This document shows positions 18,900-29,758 of a stretch of DNA of 64,000 nucleotides, piece after piece. The stretch's first letter is position 1. Each line of letters starts with the position of its first letter. The DNA lies in NCBI GenBank assembly GCA_018971835.1, contig JAGWZW010000003.1:19123-83122 (forward strand), in the 5' to 3' direction. Below the pieces are notes generated by a model that made no database searches, was not told the origin of the DNA, and worked only from the letters and a program-made list of their open reading frames with translations. The position numbers and the translations under genes are program-made. Source of the stretch: Alphaproteobacteria bacterium (GTDB taxonomy: Bacteria; Pseudomonadota; Alphaproteobacteria; Micropepsales; Micropepsaceae).

Positions 18900-20072
18900 T
18901 CAGCGCTCGACACAAAGAGCGATGCCCATGCCGCCACCGATGCACAGTGTGGCCAAACCTTTCCTGGCGTCACGTTTGCCCATCTCGAACAGCAGGGTGG
19001 TGAGCACGCGCGCGCCCGAAGCGCCGATGGGATGGCCGATGGCGATGGCGCCGCCATTGACGTTGACCTTCTCGGTATCCCAACCCAGATCCTTGTTGAC
19101 GGCGCAGGCCTGGGCAGCAAAGGCCTCGTTGGCCTCGACCAGATCGAGATCGGCGGTGCTCCAGCCCGCCTTCTTGAGCGCGGCGCGGCTGGCCGGGATC
19201 GGGCCGGAGCCCATCAGCGCCGGATCGACGCCGGCATGGGCCCAGGAGGCGATGCGGGCGAGCGGAGTGAGGCCGCGGGCCTTGGCCGTTTCGGCGCTCA
19301 TCAGCACCACGGCAGCGGCGCCGTCATTGATGCCGGAGGCGTTGGCGGCCGTCACCGTGCCGTCCTTCTGGAAGGCCGGCTTGAGGCCGGAAACAGACTC
19401 ATAAGTCACGCCGTCGCGGATATATTCGTCAGTATCGACGACGGTTTCGCCCTTGCGCGTCTTGATGGTGACCGGGACGATCTCGTCCTTGAAGCGGCCG
19501 GACTTGCGCGCCGCTTCGGCCTTGTTCTGCGAGGCGACGGCGAAGCGATCCTGCTCCTCGCGCGTGATCTGCCACTGGCGGGCGACGTTCTCGGCGGTGA
19601 CTCCCATGTGGTAGCCGTTGAAGGCATCCCACAGCCCGTCCTTGATCATGGTATCGGTGAATTCGAGCCCGCCCATCTTCACGCCGTTCCTGAGGTGGGC
19701 GGCGTGCTGGGCCTGGCTCATCGATTCCTGGCCGCCGGCCACCACGATGCCGGCATCGCCGTTCCTGATCTGCTGGAAGCCCAGCGCCACGGCGCGCAGG
19801 CCCGAGCCGCAGAGCTGGTTGACCAGCCAGGCCGGGCTTTCCACCGGCACGCCGGCGGCGATGGCAGCCTGGCGGCCCGGATTCTGGCCATGTCCGGCGG
19901 TGAGGATCTGGCCCATGATGACCTCGTCCACTTCCTTGCCTGCGACCCCGGCCCGCCTCATGGCGCCCGCGATGGCCACGCGGCCAAGCTCATGGGCCGG
20001 AAGCGCGGCCAGCGAGCCGTTGAACGAGCCCACGGGGGTGCGGGCGGCGGAAACGATGACGACATCAGTCAT
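18900..20072 (-). CDS. phaA: Acetyl-CoA acetyltransferase (beta-ketothiolase)
   Basis: A 390-residue biosynthetic thiolase condensing two acetyl-CoA into acetoacetyl-CoA, first step of PHB synthesis. Catalytic residues are Cys88 ([10 protein letters not shown]), His347 (IGHPIGASG) and Cys377 ([11 protein letters not shown]), all intact. Length and the [12 protein letters not shown] segment match PhaA/AtoB. CGGAG precedes the ATG. It leads the minus-strand run phaA-phaB-ccmABCDG and is divergent from phaR. The polymerase phaC is not in the window. Confidence 0.96.
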   Translation of the reverse strand: MTDVVIVSAARTPVGSFNGSLAALPAHELGRVAIAGAMRRAGVAGKEVDEVIMGQILTAGHGQNPGRQAAIAAGVPVESPAWLVNQLCGSGLRAVALGFQQIRNGDAGIVVAGGQESMSQAQHAAHLRNGVKMGGLEFTDTMIKDGLWDAFNGYHMGVTAENVARQWQITREEQDRFAVASQNKAEAARKSGRFKDEIVPVTIKTRKGETVVDTDEYIRDGVTYESVSGLKPAFQKDGTVTAANASGINDGAAAVVLMSAETAKARGLTPLARIASWAHAGVDPALMGSGPIPASRAALKKAGWSTADLDLVEANEAFAAQACAVNKDLGWDTEKVNVNGGAIAIGHPIGASGARVLTTLLFEMGKRDARKGLATLCIGGGMGIALCVER

Positions 20073-20192
20073 GGAAAAATCTCCGGGGGCGACAGGATTG
20101 CGCGCGGCCGGGAAAATGACGCGATTGCGAGCGGCGGTAAACTAGGATTTTTCCTGCAACAGAAACAAAAGGTTAGATTGATGTTGCCGTGG

Positions 20193-20201
20193 TGCAGTGC
20201 A
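20193..20201. promoter_or_regulatory. TGCA-G-TGCA site, candidate PhaR operator
   Basis: TGCAGTGCA lies in the 231-bp gap between the divergent phaA and phaR genes. PhaR proteins of Paracoccus and Rhodobacter recognise TGC/GCA-rich sites near PHB genes, including their own promoter. The resemblance is suggestive; one nine-base match could be chance. Confidence 0.35.
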
Positions 20202-20303
20202 AAGGCGGTGGCAACAAGACACTGGACAGGGGCGAGGCGGTAATGCTGTTGTAAGTAGGGATAAACGCCCTTCGGACGGCGTGGAACACAACAACGGTGA
20301 CGC

Positions 20304-20915
20304 GTGACAGAAGATCAGGGCAAGACGGGCGCTCCCGTCATCATCAAGAAATACGCCAACCGGCGGCTCTACAACACGCAGACCTCCAGCTACGTCACGC
20401 TCGATCATCTCTGCGAGATGGTGAAAGAGGGCGTGGACTTTGAAGTGCGCGATGCGCGCTCCGGCGAGGACATCACCCGCTCGGTGCTGACGCAGATCAT
20501 CTTCGAGGAGGAAGGCAAGGGCCAAAATCTCCTGCCCATCCGCTTCCTGCGCCAGCTCATCCGCATGTATGGCGATTCGTTGCAGGCCTTCGTGCCGGGC
20601 TATCTCGACCTGTCGATGGAGAGCTTCGCCAAGAATCAGGAGGCCATGCGCCACCGCCTGGCCGAGGCCTTCGGCGGCGGCTCATCCGCGCTCGAAAACC
20701 TGACGCGGCAGAACCTCGCCATCTTCGACCGCGCGATGAAGATGTTTTCTCCCTTCGGCCTGGCCGCCGCACAGCATGGCGAGGAGGCCGCAGCCGCCAA
20801 ACCGGCCGCCGGTGCGCCGGCGCCCAAGGCGCCGCCTTCGGAGGACATCAGCGAGCTTAAGAGCGAGATCGAGGCGATGCGCAAGCAACTCTCCGAACTC
20901 GCCCAGCGGAAGTGA
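20304..20915 (+). CDS. phaR: Polyhydroxyalkanoate synthesis repressor PhaR
   Basis: This 203-residue regulator has the PhaR DNA-binding N-terminus, IIKKYANRRLYNTQTSSYV at about 13-31, followed by LDHLCEMVKEGVDFEVRDA and the PHB-accumulation domain (LTQIIFEEEGKGQ, RFLRQLIRMYGDSLQ). The C-terminal part is Ala/Pro linker plus a coiled-coil helix with heptad leucines (ELKSEIEAMRKQLSELAQRK). PhaR represses phasin and its own gene and is released by binding PHB granules. The start is GTG. It is divergent from phaA. Confidence 0.95.
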   Translation: MTEDQGKTGAPVIIKKYANRRLYNTQTSSYVTLDHLCEMVKEGVDFEVRDARSGEDITRSVLTQIIFEEEGKGQNLLPIRFLRQLIRMYGDSLQAFVPGYLDLSMESFAKNQEAMRHRLAEAFGGGSSALENLTRQNLAIFDRAMKMFSPFGLAAAQHGEEAAAAKPAAGAPAPKAPPSEDISELKSEIEAMRKQLSELAQRK

Positions 20916-21048
20916 CAGCCGCTCCGCCTGCGGCAGAACTGTCGCATAGGATGGATCCAACGCTTTCCTCTTTCCCACACGGGACGGCGCAGGCGCGGTG
21001 AAGGAGCATTGTCGCAGGCGCCTGGCTTCCTGAAAGCGCGATAACGCC

Positions 21049-21459
21049 ATGATCAGTCAACCGGACATGGGTCGCCTGACCTGCTTCATCTCGGAAGTAC
21101 CGGAAACGAACAGCCGATTGCCGGACGACGAACATGCGTTCTGGCGTGCGCTCGACAGCCTTGCCGATGCGCTGATTGCCGTCGCCTCGCGATACTGCGG
21201 AACCGTGGAAGATCCGGCATGCGATGAATTCAGGCGCAGCAGTTCGTTGCTCTGGTTTTCCAGCGATACCCCGGAAGGGGCACTCTACTTCTGGATTCCG
21301 CTTCCCCTTGATGCGCGGTTCCAGCGTGCCGTCATCGAAGCGGCCCTTTCCCATCTGACCGAAGCGCGCCGCGCGCTGCCCGGTGTCTATTGGGACGTCT
21401 GTCTTGCCGACCGGCCCCTCGCATGGGATGCAGGCGCGGCGAGCTATATGAGCCCGTGA
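21049..21459 (+). CDS. Hypothetical protein, 136 residues
   Basis: An open frame with balanced, non-repetitive composition, starting MISQPDMGRLTCFISEVPE. It contains an acidic, aromatic middle (LLWFSSDTPEGALYFWIPLP) and a helical HLTEARRALPG segment. No signal peptide, membrane helix or known family is recognised. No strong ribosome-binding site precedes the ATG. The protein-like composition and lack of a better frame make it likely real. A hairpin (21469-21489) follows. Confidence 0.5.
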   Translation: MISQPDMGRLTCFISEVPETNSRLPDDEHAFWRALDSLADALIAVASRYCGTVEDPACDEFRRSSSLLWFSSDTPEGALYFWIPLPLDARFQRAVIEAALSHLTEARRALPGVYWDVCLADRPLAWDAGAASYMSP

Positions 21460-21468
21460 GCTTCGCCG

Positions 21469-21489
21469 GTCTTGGGCCCGCGCCAAGAC
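21469..21489. terminator. Weak hairpin after the 21049 gene
   Basis: GTCTTGG (21469-21475) pairs with CCAAGAC (21483-21489) around a 7-base GC loop, 10 bases after the stop. No T-run follows, so it may not be an efficient terminator. Confidence 0.3.
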
Positions 21490-21544
21490 ACCGGGTCCGC
21501 AACGCCCTCGTGCCGCGCCTGCCCTGTTAAAGGCTACGGAAAAC

Positions 21545-23254
21545 TCACGCCCCCAGCCATTCCGGTTGAAGGTCGGGCTCGCCGAAATGGAAGCCCTGGA
21601 AGTAATCGACGCCGAAACTTTCCAGCAGCGCCGCTTCCTCGTCGGAGCCGACCCATTCGGCCACGGTCTTCAGGTTGAAGTTGCGCGCCAGGTCCACCAG
21701 CGTGCGCACGAACACCTGATTGTCCGGCGATTCGCACATGCCGCGCACGAAAGTGCCGTCGATCTTGACGGTATCGACCTTCAGCATCTGCAGATTGCGG
21801 AACGAAGTGTAGCCGGCGCCGAAATCGTCGATGGCGACGCGGCAGCCCGTCTCGCGCAGATTGGTGACGAAGCGCGCGCACTCCTCGAAATCGTTGAGGG
21901 CGGCGGTTTCGGTCAGCTCCACGATCATGCGCTTGGCGACGTCGTCGTTGCGCCGCACGTAGTTGACGAAGCTCTGCAGCCACGACGGATCGCGCGCCGT
22001 GGTGCCCGAGACGTTGACCGCCAGCGTCACGTCGGGATGGGCCCTGAGCTGCGCCACGGTCATCTCCAGCGCCCGGCGGTCGACCAGCCGCACCAGCCCG
22101 AGCTGCTCCGCCGCAGGGATGAAGACCCCGGCACCGGCCACGCTGCCGTCGGGCCGGACCATGCGCAGCAGGCATTCGTAATGCACCGGCTGCTTCGTTT
22201 TGGCGGAGACGATGGGCTGATAGGCGAAGACCAGGCGGTGAGCATTGAGCGCGACCAGCACCTCGTCGGCGACGGTCATCAGGCGCAGCCGCGCGCTCTC
22301 GCGCTGGGGCGAGTTGGCATAGGTGGCGAAGCCGTCGCGGCCGGCGGCGCGGGCGCGGTCGAGCGCTTCTTCGGCGCGCAGCATGGCTTCCTGGCTGGAG
22401 CTGGCGGCCGACGGCAGAAACACCGCGCCGACGCTGATGGTGGCCGAGACGGCGCCTGCGCGGGTAGTGACGACTTCGCTGCGCACGGCGGCGCGGATGC
22501 GTTCGGCCACCACGGCGATCTCGCGCTCGGCGCATTTGGCCAGCACCACGCCCAGCTTGTTGCCGGCGATGCGGCCGATGATGTCGCTGTTGCGCAAGGT
22601 GCCGGAGATGCGCTCGCTCACCGCCACGATCACCTCGTCGGCGGCGCCGAAGCCATAAGCCTCGTTGATCATGGCCAGCCGGTCGATGGAGGCCACCAGA
22701 TAGGCGCAGGTACCATCCTCCGCCTTGGTCTTCTCGATCACCTGCGCCAGCTCCGCGCGCAGGGAGGTGCGGTTGAGATGGCCCGTTAGTTCGTCGCGCG
22801 TGGCCAGATAGGTGAGGCGCTGGGCCTCACGCTTCAGCTCGGTGACGATGCGCAGCACGCCGGTCAGCCGCTCGGTGGAACCGTCCGCGCCGGCGATGCG
22901 CACGCCGCGCATCTCCAGCGCCACCGGCCCCATCGCCGAGGTGGCCTCGAATTCGATCTCGAAGCTGGAATCGCGCGGCGACAGATCATCGAGCACGGCC
23001 ATCAGCCGGGCGCGGCCCGCCGGGCTCATCCAGTGCCGGAAGCCCTCGCCGCGATAGAGCCGGTTCGGCCTGGCATGAAGCGAAAGAATATCCTGATCGC
23101 CGTCCCACACGATGCGGTCGTCTTCGATTGTCCAGTCGAAGGCGATCTCGCGCGCCGCGGTGATCGCCAGGCGCAGCCGGTCCACGTCCTGCGCGGCCGC
23201 CAAGGCCCGCATCCCGTCGACTGGCTTCTTCGGAAGCGTCGTCTGACTCAGCAC
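21545..23254 (-). CDS. PAS - degenerate GGDEF - EAL c-di-GMP signalling protein
   Basis: This 569-residue cytoplasmic protein has a PAS-like domain (about 35-145), a GGDEF domain (about 150-310) and an EAL domain (about 330-565). The diguanylate cyclase signature is replaced by RIAGNKLG (228-235), so that half should be inactive. The EAL half keeps its ligands: E360 (YECLLR), N414 (NVSG), E446 (ELTE), D476-D477 (IDDFGAG), K497 (VKID) and E533 (AEWVG). It may therefore hydrolyse c-di-GMP, with the GGDEF domain as GTP sensor or scaffold. GTG start at 23254 follows AAGGGTGG. It is a single gene, with no membrane helices. Confidence 0.93.
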   Translation of the reverse strand: MLSQTTLPKKPVDGMRALAAAQDVDRLRLAITAAREIAFDWTIEDDRIVWDGDQDILSLHARPNRLYRGEGFRHWMSPAGRARLMAVLDDLSPRDSSFEIEFEATSAMGPVALEMRGVRIAGADGSTERLTGVLRIVTELKREAQRLTYLATRDELTGHLNRTSLRAELAQVIEKTKAEDGTCAYLVASIDRLAMINEAYGFGAADEVIVAVSERISGTLRNSDIIGRIAGNKLGVVLAKCAEREIAVVAERIRAAVRSEVVTTRAGAVSATISVGAVFLPSAASSSQEAMLRAEEALDRARAAGRDGFATYANSPQRESARLRLMTVADEVLVALNAHRLVFAYQPIVSAKTKQPVHYECLLRMVRPDGSVAGAGVFIPAAEQLGLVRLVDRRALEMTVAQLRAHPDVTLAVNVSGTTARDPSWLQSFVNYVRRNDDVAKRMIVELTETAALNDFEECARFVTNLRETGCRVAIDDFGAGYTSFRNLQMLKVDTVKIDGTFVRGMCESPDNQVFVRTLVDLARNFNLKTVAEWVGSDEEAALLESFGVDYFQGFHFGEPDLQPEWLGA

Positions 23255-23383
23255 TACCCACCACCCTTGGCCGTTTTTCTAATGGCCGTTGCTGCGGATC
23301 ATGTGCGGCAGGGCCTTAAAAAATCCGAAACTTTTGAAATAAGCCGACCCCAAATGGCCGTGGCCCGCAGATTGCGTTAATAT

Positions 23384-23746
23384 ATGGTTATGGCGGCGAA
23401 CGGCAGCTTTGCGATCGTGAACAGGACGGGGGCGACCCTTCCCCGCAGCCTCGCCGCGCGTGTCGCAAGCCCCTGTGCTACCAGCGATTTTCGTGACGAC
23501 GGCGAAGCGGAAGAAGGAGCCGCGAACCGTTTTGGCGGCCGGCCGCAGGGCCAGAACCTGTCCCGTTTCGAGACAAGCGAATATGCGCCGCTCTGGTACG
23601 GGCCGCGCCTGCGTCCCGCTTTCGTCGCGCAGCTTCTGGGGCAGGTGCTGTATCCCGCCCCGCCGGATGCGGCGTCAGCGGCGGCCGCGTATGAAGAAGG
23701 GCTGGCGCGTGAATTTCACCGCGCGGGCTTCGAGCGGCACATCTGA
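23384..23746 (+). CDS. Small hypothetical protein with AFVAQLLGQ motif
   Basis: A 120-residue protein. The second half, SEYAPLWYGPRLRPAFVAQ followed by LLGQVL, resembles a short conserved element I associate with small alphaproteobacterial proteins of unknown function. The first half is low-complexity. It converges with and overlaps a minus-strand membrane protein gene by 72 bp, so one of the two ends could be misplaced. A near-CtrA sequence (TTAA-N7-TTAT, 23377-23391) overlaps the start codon. Confidence 0.55.
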   Translation: MVMAANGSFAIVNRTGATLPRSLAARVASPCATSDFRDDGEAEEGAANRFGGRPQGQNLSRFETSEYAPLWYGPRLRPAFVAQLLGQVLYPAPPDAASAAAAYEEGLAREFHRAGFERHI

Positions 23747-24319
23747 CCTCCGCGTCACCGCCAGCGTGATGCCGAGCAGGGCCGCGGCGAAATAGATTCC
23801 GAAGAACTGGGTACCGTCGGTGCCGCCGGCCATGTCGGCAGAGGCCGCCGCCAGCAGTGCCAGCGCGCCCAGCGCGAGGTACAGCGCCGGTGCGCCGCCA
23901 CGCCGCCGGAGTTTGAGCGCCAGCACCATGAGAACCAGCGCCGCCAGCGCCAGCGGCGCGAAAGCAAAGAAGGGGCTGCCCGTTGCCGTGGCCTCCAGCC
24001 CGCAGAGGCAAGCTGCCACCAACGCCGCCGCGGCGGGAAAGGCGCCTGGCGGGCCGGAAACGCGCACCGTCGCGGCCAGGGCCAGCACGGCCGGCGCCAG
24101 CGCCGCTACCAGCGCCATCACGGCGCTGGCGAACACCGCCGTCGTCCCACCGCCAGCGAGGCTCGCCGTCAGTTCGGCCAGCGCCAGCGCCAACGCCAGC
24201 GCCGCCGCAAAGCGCACATAGGCTCGCGCCGGGGCGCGGGCGCGCGCGGCCATCAGGCCAACCAGCAACGCGGCAAACCCCAGCATGGCGGCCAGCGGCG
24301 CGGCGGGCAGCGTCACCAT
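23675..24319 (-). CDS. Polytopic membrane protein, unknown function
   Basis: A 214-residue Ala/Leu-rich protein with about six or seven hydrophobic helices and a basic tail (FTRQPFFIRGRR). No family is recognised. Its ATG overlaps the stop of the DUF1223 gene as TGATG, so the two are translationally coupled and may act together at the membrane. The end overlaps a convergent small gene. Low sequence complexity weakens homology inference. Confidence 0.6.
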   Translation of the reverse strand: MVTLPAAPLAAMLGFAALLVGLMAARARAPARAYVRFAAALALALALAELTASLAGGGTTAVFASAVMALVAALAPAVLALAATVRVSGPPGAFPAAAALVAACLCGLEATATGSPFFAFAPLALAALVLMVLALKLRRRGGAPALYLALGALALLAAASADMAGGTDGTQFFGIYFAAALLGITLAVTRRSDVPLEARAVKFTRQPFFIRGRR

Positions 24320-25092
24320 CAGTGAACGATCCAGCTGGCGCCGATGACGCGGCCATAGCCCTTGTCCTGCACCAGCGCGGCGAAGCTGTCACCGGGGCCG
24401 CCGCCCAACGCCGAGCGCGGCAGGTCGAGCGTCACCGGCCGGCCCTTCCACAGGCCCACCGCCGTCACCTCGCGCACGACATTGTGATAGGTGACGACCC
24501 GTCCGCTGTTCTCGCCGCCGCCGATCTTCACCGTCGTCTGGGGTCGGACCCGGAAGAGCCAGATGGTGGCCCAGCCGGAGGGATCGTCGCGGCCCGCCAA
24601 GCCAGTGCCCACGGTCAGGCGGAGTTCGGCCGGCTCCACTTTCAGCGTTACCGGAACGTCCGGCTCACCGGCCTCATGCGCCTGGATCGCGGCATCGACC
24701 GCCTGCTCCCGGCTGCCGACGACGTCGCTGGTGCCGTTCACGATCATCTGGGGCGTATAGACGCCGCCGCGGCCCATCGCGGCCGCATAGGCCTTCTGCC
24801 GCGCAGTGTTGCCCCCCGTGGCCAGCGTGTCCTTCCAGCCCAGCATGTCCCAATAGGTGATCGGCAGAGTGAGCGCCAACACGTCCTGACGTTCGGCCAG
24901 CCGGGCGAGAAAGGCATCGGCCGGCGGACAGGAACTGCAGCCCTGGCTGGTGTAAAGCTCGACCACAACCGGCCTTGCCGGCGGGCTTGCCGCCTCGCCC
25001 GCGCGCGCGGCAACCGGCCCGGCACCAAGCGCGACAACCAGCCCCGCCAGCGCAAGCCACGCCCGCATCAGGAAAAATATTCGCAAGGACAT
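24319..25092 (-). CDS. DUF1223 thioredoxin-like periplasmic protein
   Basis: This 257-residue exported protein matches DUF1223. After a signal peptide (to about residue 31), VVVELYTSQGCSSCPPADAF gives the thioredoxin-like first strand and a CxxC motif. It continues with ITYWDMLGWKD and GVYTPQMIVNG, as in the family. The function of DUF1223 is not established; a thiol-redox role is inferred from the fold and the CxxC. It starts at ATG 25092; another in-frame ATG lies eight codons later. It is coupled to the downstream membrane protein through TGATG. Confidence 0.85.
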   Translation of the reverse strand: MSLRIFFLMRAWLALAGLVVALGAGPVAARAGEAASPPARPVVVELYTSQGCSSCPPADAFLARLAERQDVLALTLPITYWDMLGWKDTLATGGNTARQKAYAAAMGRGGVYTPQMIVNGTSDVVGSREQAVDAAIQAHEAGEPDVPVTLKVEPAELRLTVGTGLAGRDDPSGWATIWLFRVRPQTTVKIGGGENSGRVVTYHNVVREVTAVGLWKGRPVTLDLPRSALGGGPGDSFAALVQDKGYGRVIGASWIVH

Positions 25093-25258
25093 GAGACGAT
25101 AATAGATTCCGCGCCGGAGCCCCTCCAGTCACTTCGGCTTGAGGGGCATTGTTACACGCCCGCCATGCGACAAACAGCAATTCTTGCACGCGATGGCTGG
25201 GTTTCCGCCATTCAGACCCTATATAGGCTCTGAATCCTCTGTGCCGGAGCACAAAACA

Positions 25259-25510
25259 ATGTGGCTGAACGGTCATTGGTTGGGCTGGCATGGCATGGGC
25301 TGGTGGTGGATGCTGCCCTTCGGCCATTTCTGGTTGCTGGTATTGCTGGTGGTACTGGTGGCGGTGCTGTTCTCGCGCTCGACGCGGCATTACCCGCCTC
25401 CGCCGCGCCGCTCGGCCGCGCTCGATCTGCTCGAGCAGCGTTACGCCAAAGGCGAGATCGGGCGCGACGAATATCTGGAAAAGAAGCGCGACCTCGAAGG
25501 CCACGCGTAA
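25259..25510 (+). CDS. Small membrane protein with SHOCT-like domain
   Basis: This 83-residue protein starts with a tryptophan/glycine/histidine-rich segment (MWLNGHWLGWHGMGWWWM), has one membrane helix (FWLLVLLVVLVAVLFS), and ends in a SHOCT-type helix pair (ALDLLEQRYAKGEIGRDEYL). SHOCT modules mediate oligomerisation; specific function is unknown. The ATG at 25259 has GGAG 10 bases upstream and skips a 40-residue extension of the open frame. It lies 19 bp before the DUF302 gene, so the two are likely one operon. Confidence 0.8.
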   Translation: MWLNGHWLGWHGMGWWWMLPFGHFWLLVLLVVLVAVLFSRSTRHYPPPPRRSAALDLLEQRYAKGEIGRDEYLEKKRDLEGHA

Positions 25511-25529
25511 CGACGAAAGGACGCCGTCC

Positions 25530-25916
25530 ATGAGCTATTATTTCAGCAAGACCCTCGACTGTGGCTTCGACGAGGCCGTCTCCCGCGCCACTGCCGCGCT
25601 CAAGGACGAAGGCTTCGGCGTGCTGACCGAGATCGACGTTTCCGCCACGCTCAAGGCCAAGATCGGCGTGGATTTCAAGCCTTACAAGATTCTCGGCGCC
25701 TGCAATCCCAAGCTCGCCTTCGAGGCGCTCAGCCTGGAAAACAAGATCGGCACCATGCTGCCCTGCAACGTGGTGGTGCAGGATGCCGGCGGCGGCAAAT
25801 CCGAAGTCGCCGCCATCGATCCGGTGGCCTCGATGCAGGCGGTGAACAATCCCGAATTGCACAAGGCCGCAGAAATCGTGCAGGCCAAGCTCAAGGCGGT
25901 GATCGCGCGGTTGTAA
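25530..25916 (+). CDS. DUF302 domain protein
   Basis: This 128-residue cytoplasmic protein is a DUF302 member: MSYYFSKTLDCGFDEAVSRA at the start, the conserved PYKILGACNPKLAFEAL at about 51-67, and MLPCNVVVQD. The family is widespread and uncharacterised, often next to membrane or stress proteins. AAAGG precedes the ATG. It follows the SHOCT gene closely and ends at a strong bidirectional terminator. Confidence 0.88.
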   Translation: MSYYFSKTLDCGFDEAVSRATAALKDEGFGVLTEIDVSATLKAKIGVDFKPYKILGACNPKLAFEALSLENKIGTMLPCNVVVQDAGGGKSEVAAIDPVASMQAVNNPELHKAAEIVQAKLKAVIARL

Positions 25917-25920
25917 CGAA

Positions 25921-25947
25921 AAAGGCGGGAGCAGCGCTCCCGCCTTT
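25921..25947. terminator. Bidirectional terminator between DUF302 and acnA
   Basis: AAAGGCGGGAGC (25921-25932) pairs perfectly over 12 bp with GCTCCCGCCTTT (25936-25947) around AGC. Runs of A and T flank both sides (CGAAAAAGG, CCTTTCC), so it can stop transcription from the plus-strand DUF302 gene and the minus-strand acnA gene. Confidence 0.85.
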
Positions 25948-25969
25948 CCGCGTTTCCGATGCGAGGCGC

Positions 25970-28669
<2,700 letters not shown>

Positions 28670-28807
28670 GGAGAGATTCCTGCGCGAGAGGTGGCGGCGC
28701 GTTGTGCGGGCGTGGTTTAGTCAGATTCCGGCGCCATCTCAAGGTGCCTTGTTGCCGGCAAACCGAGTTTTGCCGCAATAATGCTGCGACATTCGCGGAG
28801 CCAGACC

Positions 28808-29617
28808 ATGAGCAATCCCGCCGTGCGCACCGAACACAAGGATGCTGTGACCACTGTCATCCTGGCCCGGCCCGAAGTGCGAAACGCCGTGGACCGGCCT
28901 ACGGCCGAAGCATTGGCAGAGGCCTTCCTCGCCTTCGAACGCGATGACAGCCGATCCGTCGCCGTGCTGTGGGGCGCGGGCGGCACCTTCTGCGCCGGCG
29001 CGGACCTCAAGGCCGTGGCGGAAGGCCGCGGCAACCGCACCCGCCCGCCCGGAACCGGCGCCGGGTACGATCCGCTGGCCGGCGACGCGCCGATGGGGCC
29101 GACGCGGCTGCTGCTCTCCAAGCCCGTGATCGCGGCCGTGGCCGGCCATGCGGTGGCGGGCGGGCTGGAACTGGCCTGCTGGTGCGATCTGCGCGTGGTG
29201 GAGGAAAGCGCCGTCTTCGGCGTCTTCTGCCGGCGCTGGGGCGTACCCTTGATCGACGGCGGCACCGTGCGCCTGCCGCGCCTGATCGGCCAGTCCCGCG
29301 CGCTCGACATGATCCTGACCGGCCGGCCGGTGGGCGCGATGGAAGCCTTCGCCTGGGGCCTTGCCAACCGCGTGGTGAAGACGGGCGAGGCCCGCGCCGA
29401 GGCGGAGAAACTCGCCCATGAACTCGCGCGCCTGCCGCAAACCTGCCTCAGGAGCGACAGACTATCCGTATACGAACAATTCGGCCAAGTTCAGGCCGAG
29501 GCAATGGCGGGCGAATTCGCGCACGGGATGAAGACGCTCCAAAGCGCGGAGGCGCTCGAGGGGGCGGCGCGTTTCGCCGAAGGTAGGGGCCGCGGCGGGC
29601 GCTTCGACGATCTGTAG
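28808..29617 (+). CDS. Enoyl-CoA hydratase/isomerase family protein
   Basis: This 269-residue crotonase-fold protein has GGTFCAGADLKAV (oxyanion region, about 60-72) and VAGHAVAGGLELACWCDLRV (second oxyanion glycine, about 115). The Glu pair of true hydratases is not clearly placed: where one Glu is expected, FGVFCRRWGVPLIDGG reads Cys/Arg, followed by Asp. The reaction may therefore differ from simple hydration. ATG at 28808 with GGAG upstream; the frame is open to 28781. It is alone, followed by a perfect 16-bp palindrome. Confidence 0.87.
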   Translation: MSNPAVRTEHKDAVTTVILARPEVRNAVDRPTAEALAEAFLAFERDDSRSVAVLWGAGGTFCAGADLKAVAEGRGNRTRPPGTGAGYDPLAGDAPMGPTRLLLSKPVIAAVAGHAVAGGLELACWCDLRVVEESAVFGVFCRRWGVPLIDGGTVRLPRLIGQSRALDMILTGRPVGAMEAFAWGLANRVVKTGEARAEAEKLAHELARLPQTCLRSDRLSVYEQFGQVQAEAMAGEFAHGMKTLQSAEALEGAARFAEGRGRGGRFDDL

Positions 29618-29640
29618 GAGCCGGGCTCTAACCCAATCTA

Positions 29641-29656
29641 AACCATCGCGATGGTT
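29641..29656. promoter_or_regulatory. Perfect 16-bp palindrome AACCATCGCGATGGTT
   Basis: The palindrome lies 24 bases after the enoyl-CoA hydratase stop and 103 bases before the next start. It has no loop, so it fits a dimeric protein-binding site better than a terminator. AT-rich sequence (CCTTAAATTT) follows, which could be part of the promoter of the 29759 gene. Confidence 0.5.
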
Positions 29657-29758
29657 CCTTAAATTTGCCCGATTCCCCGTCGATAAGGAATCGGGCTCCA
29701 GGGGCATGCGGCCGCAAAAGGCGGATCCGCCGATATTTGCGAGACACGAACGGACGAG

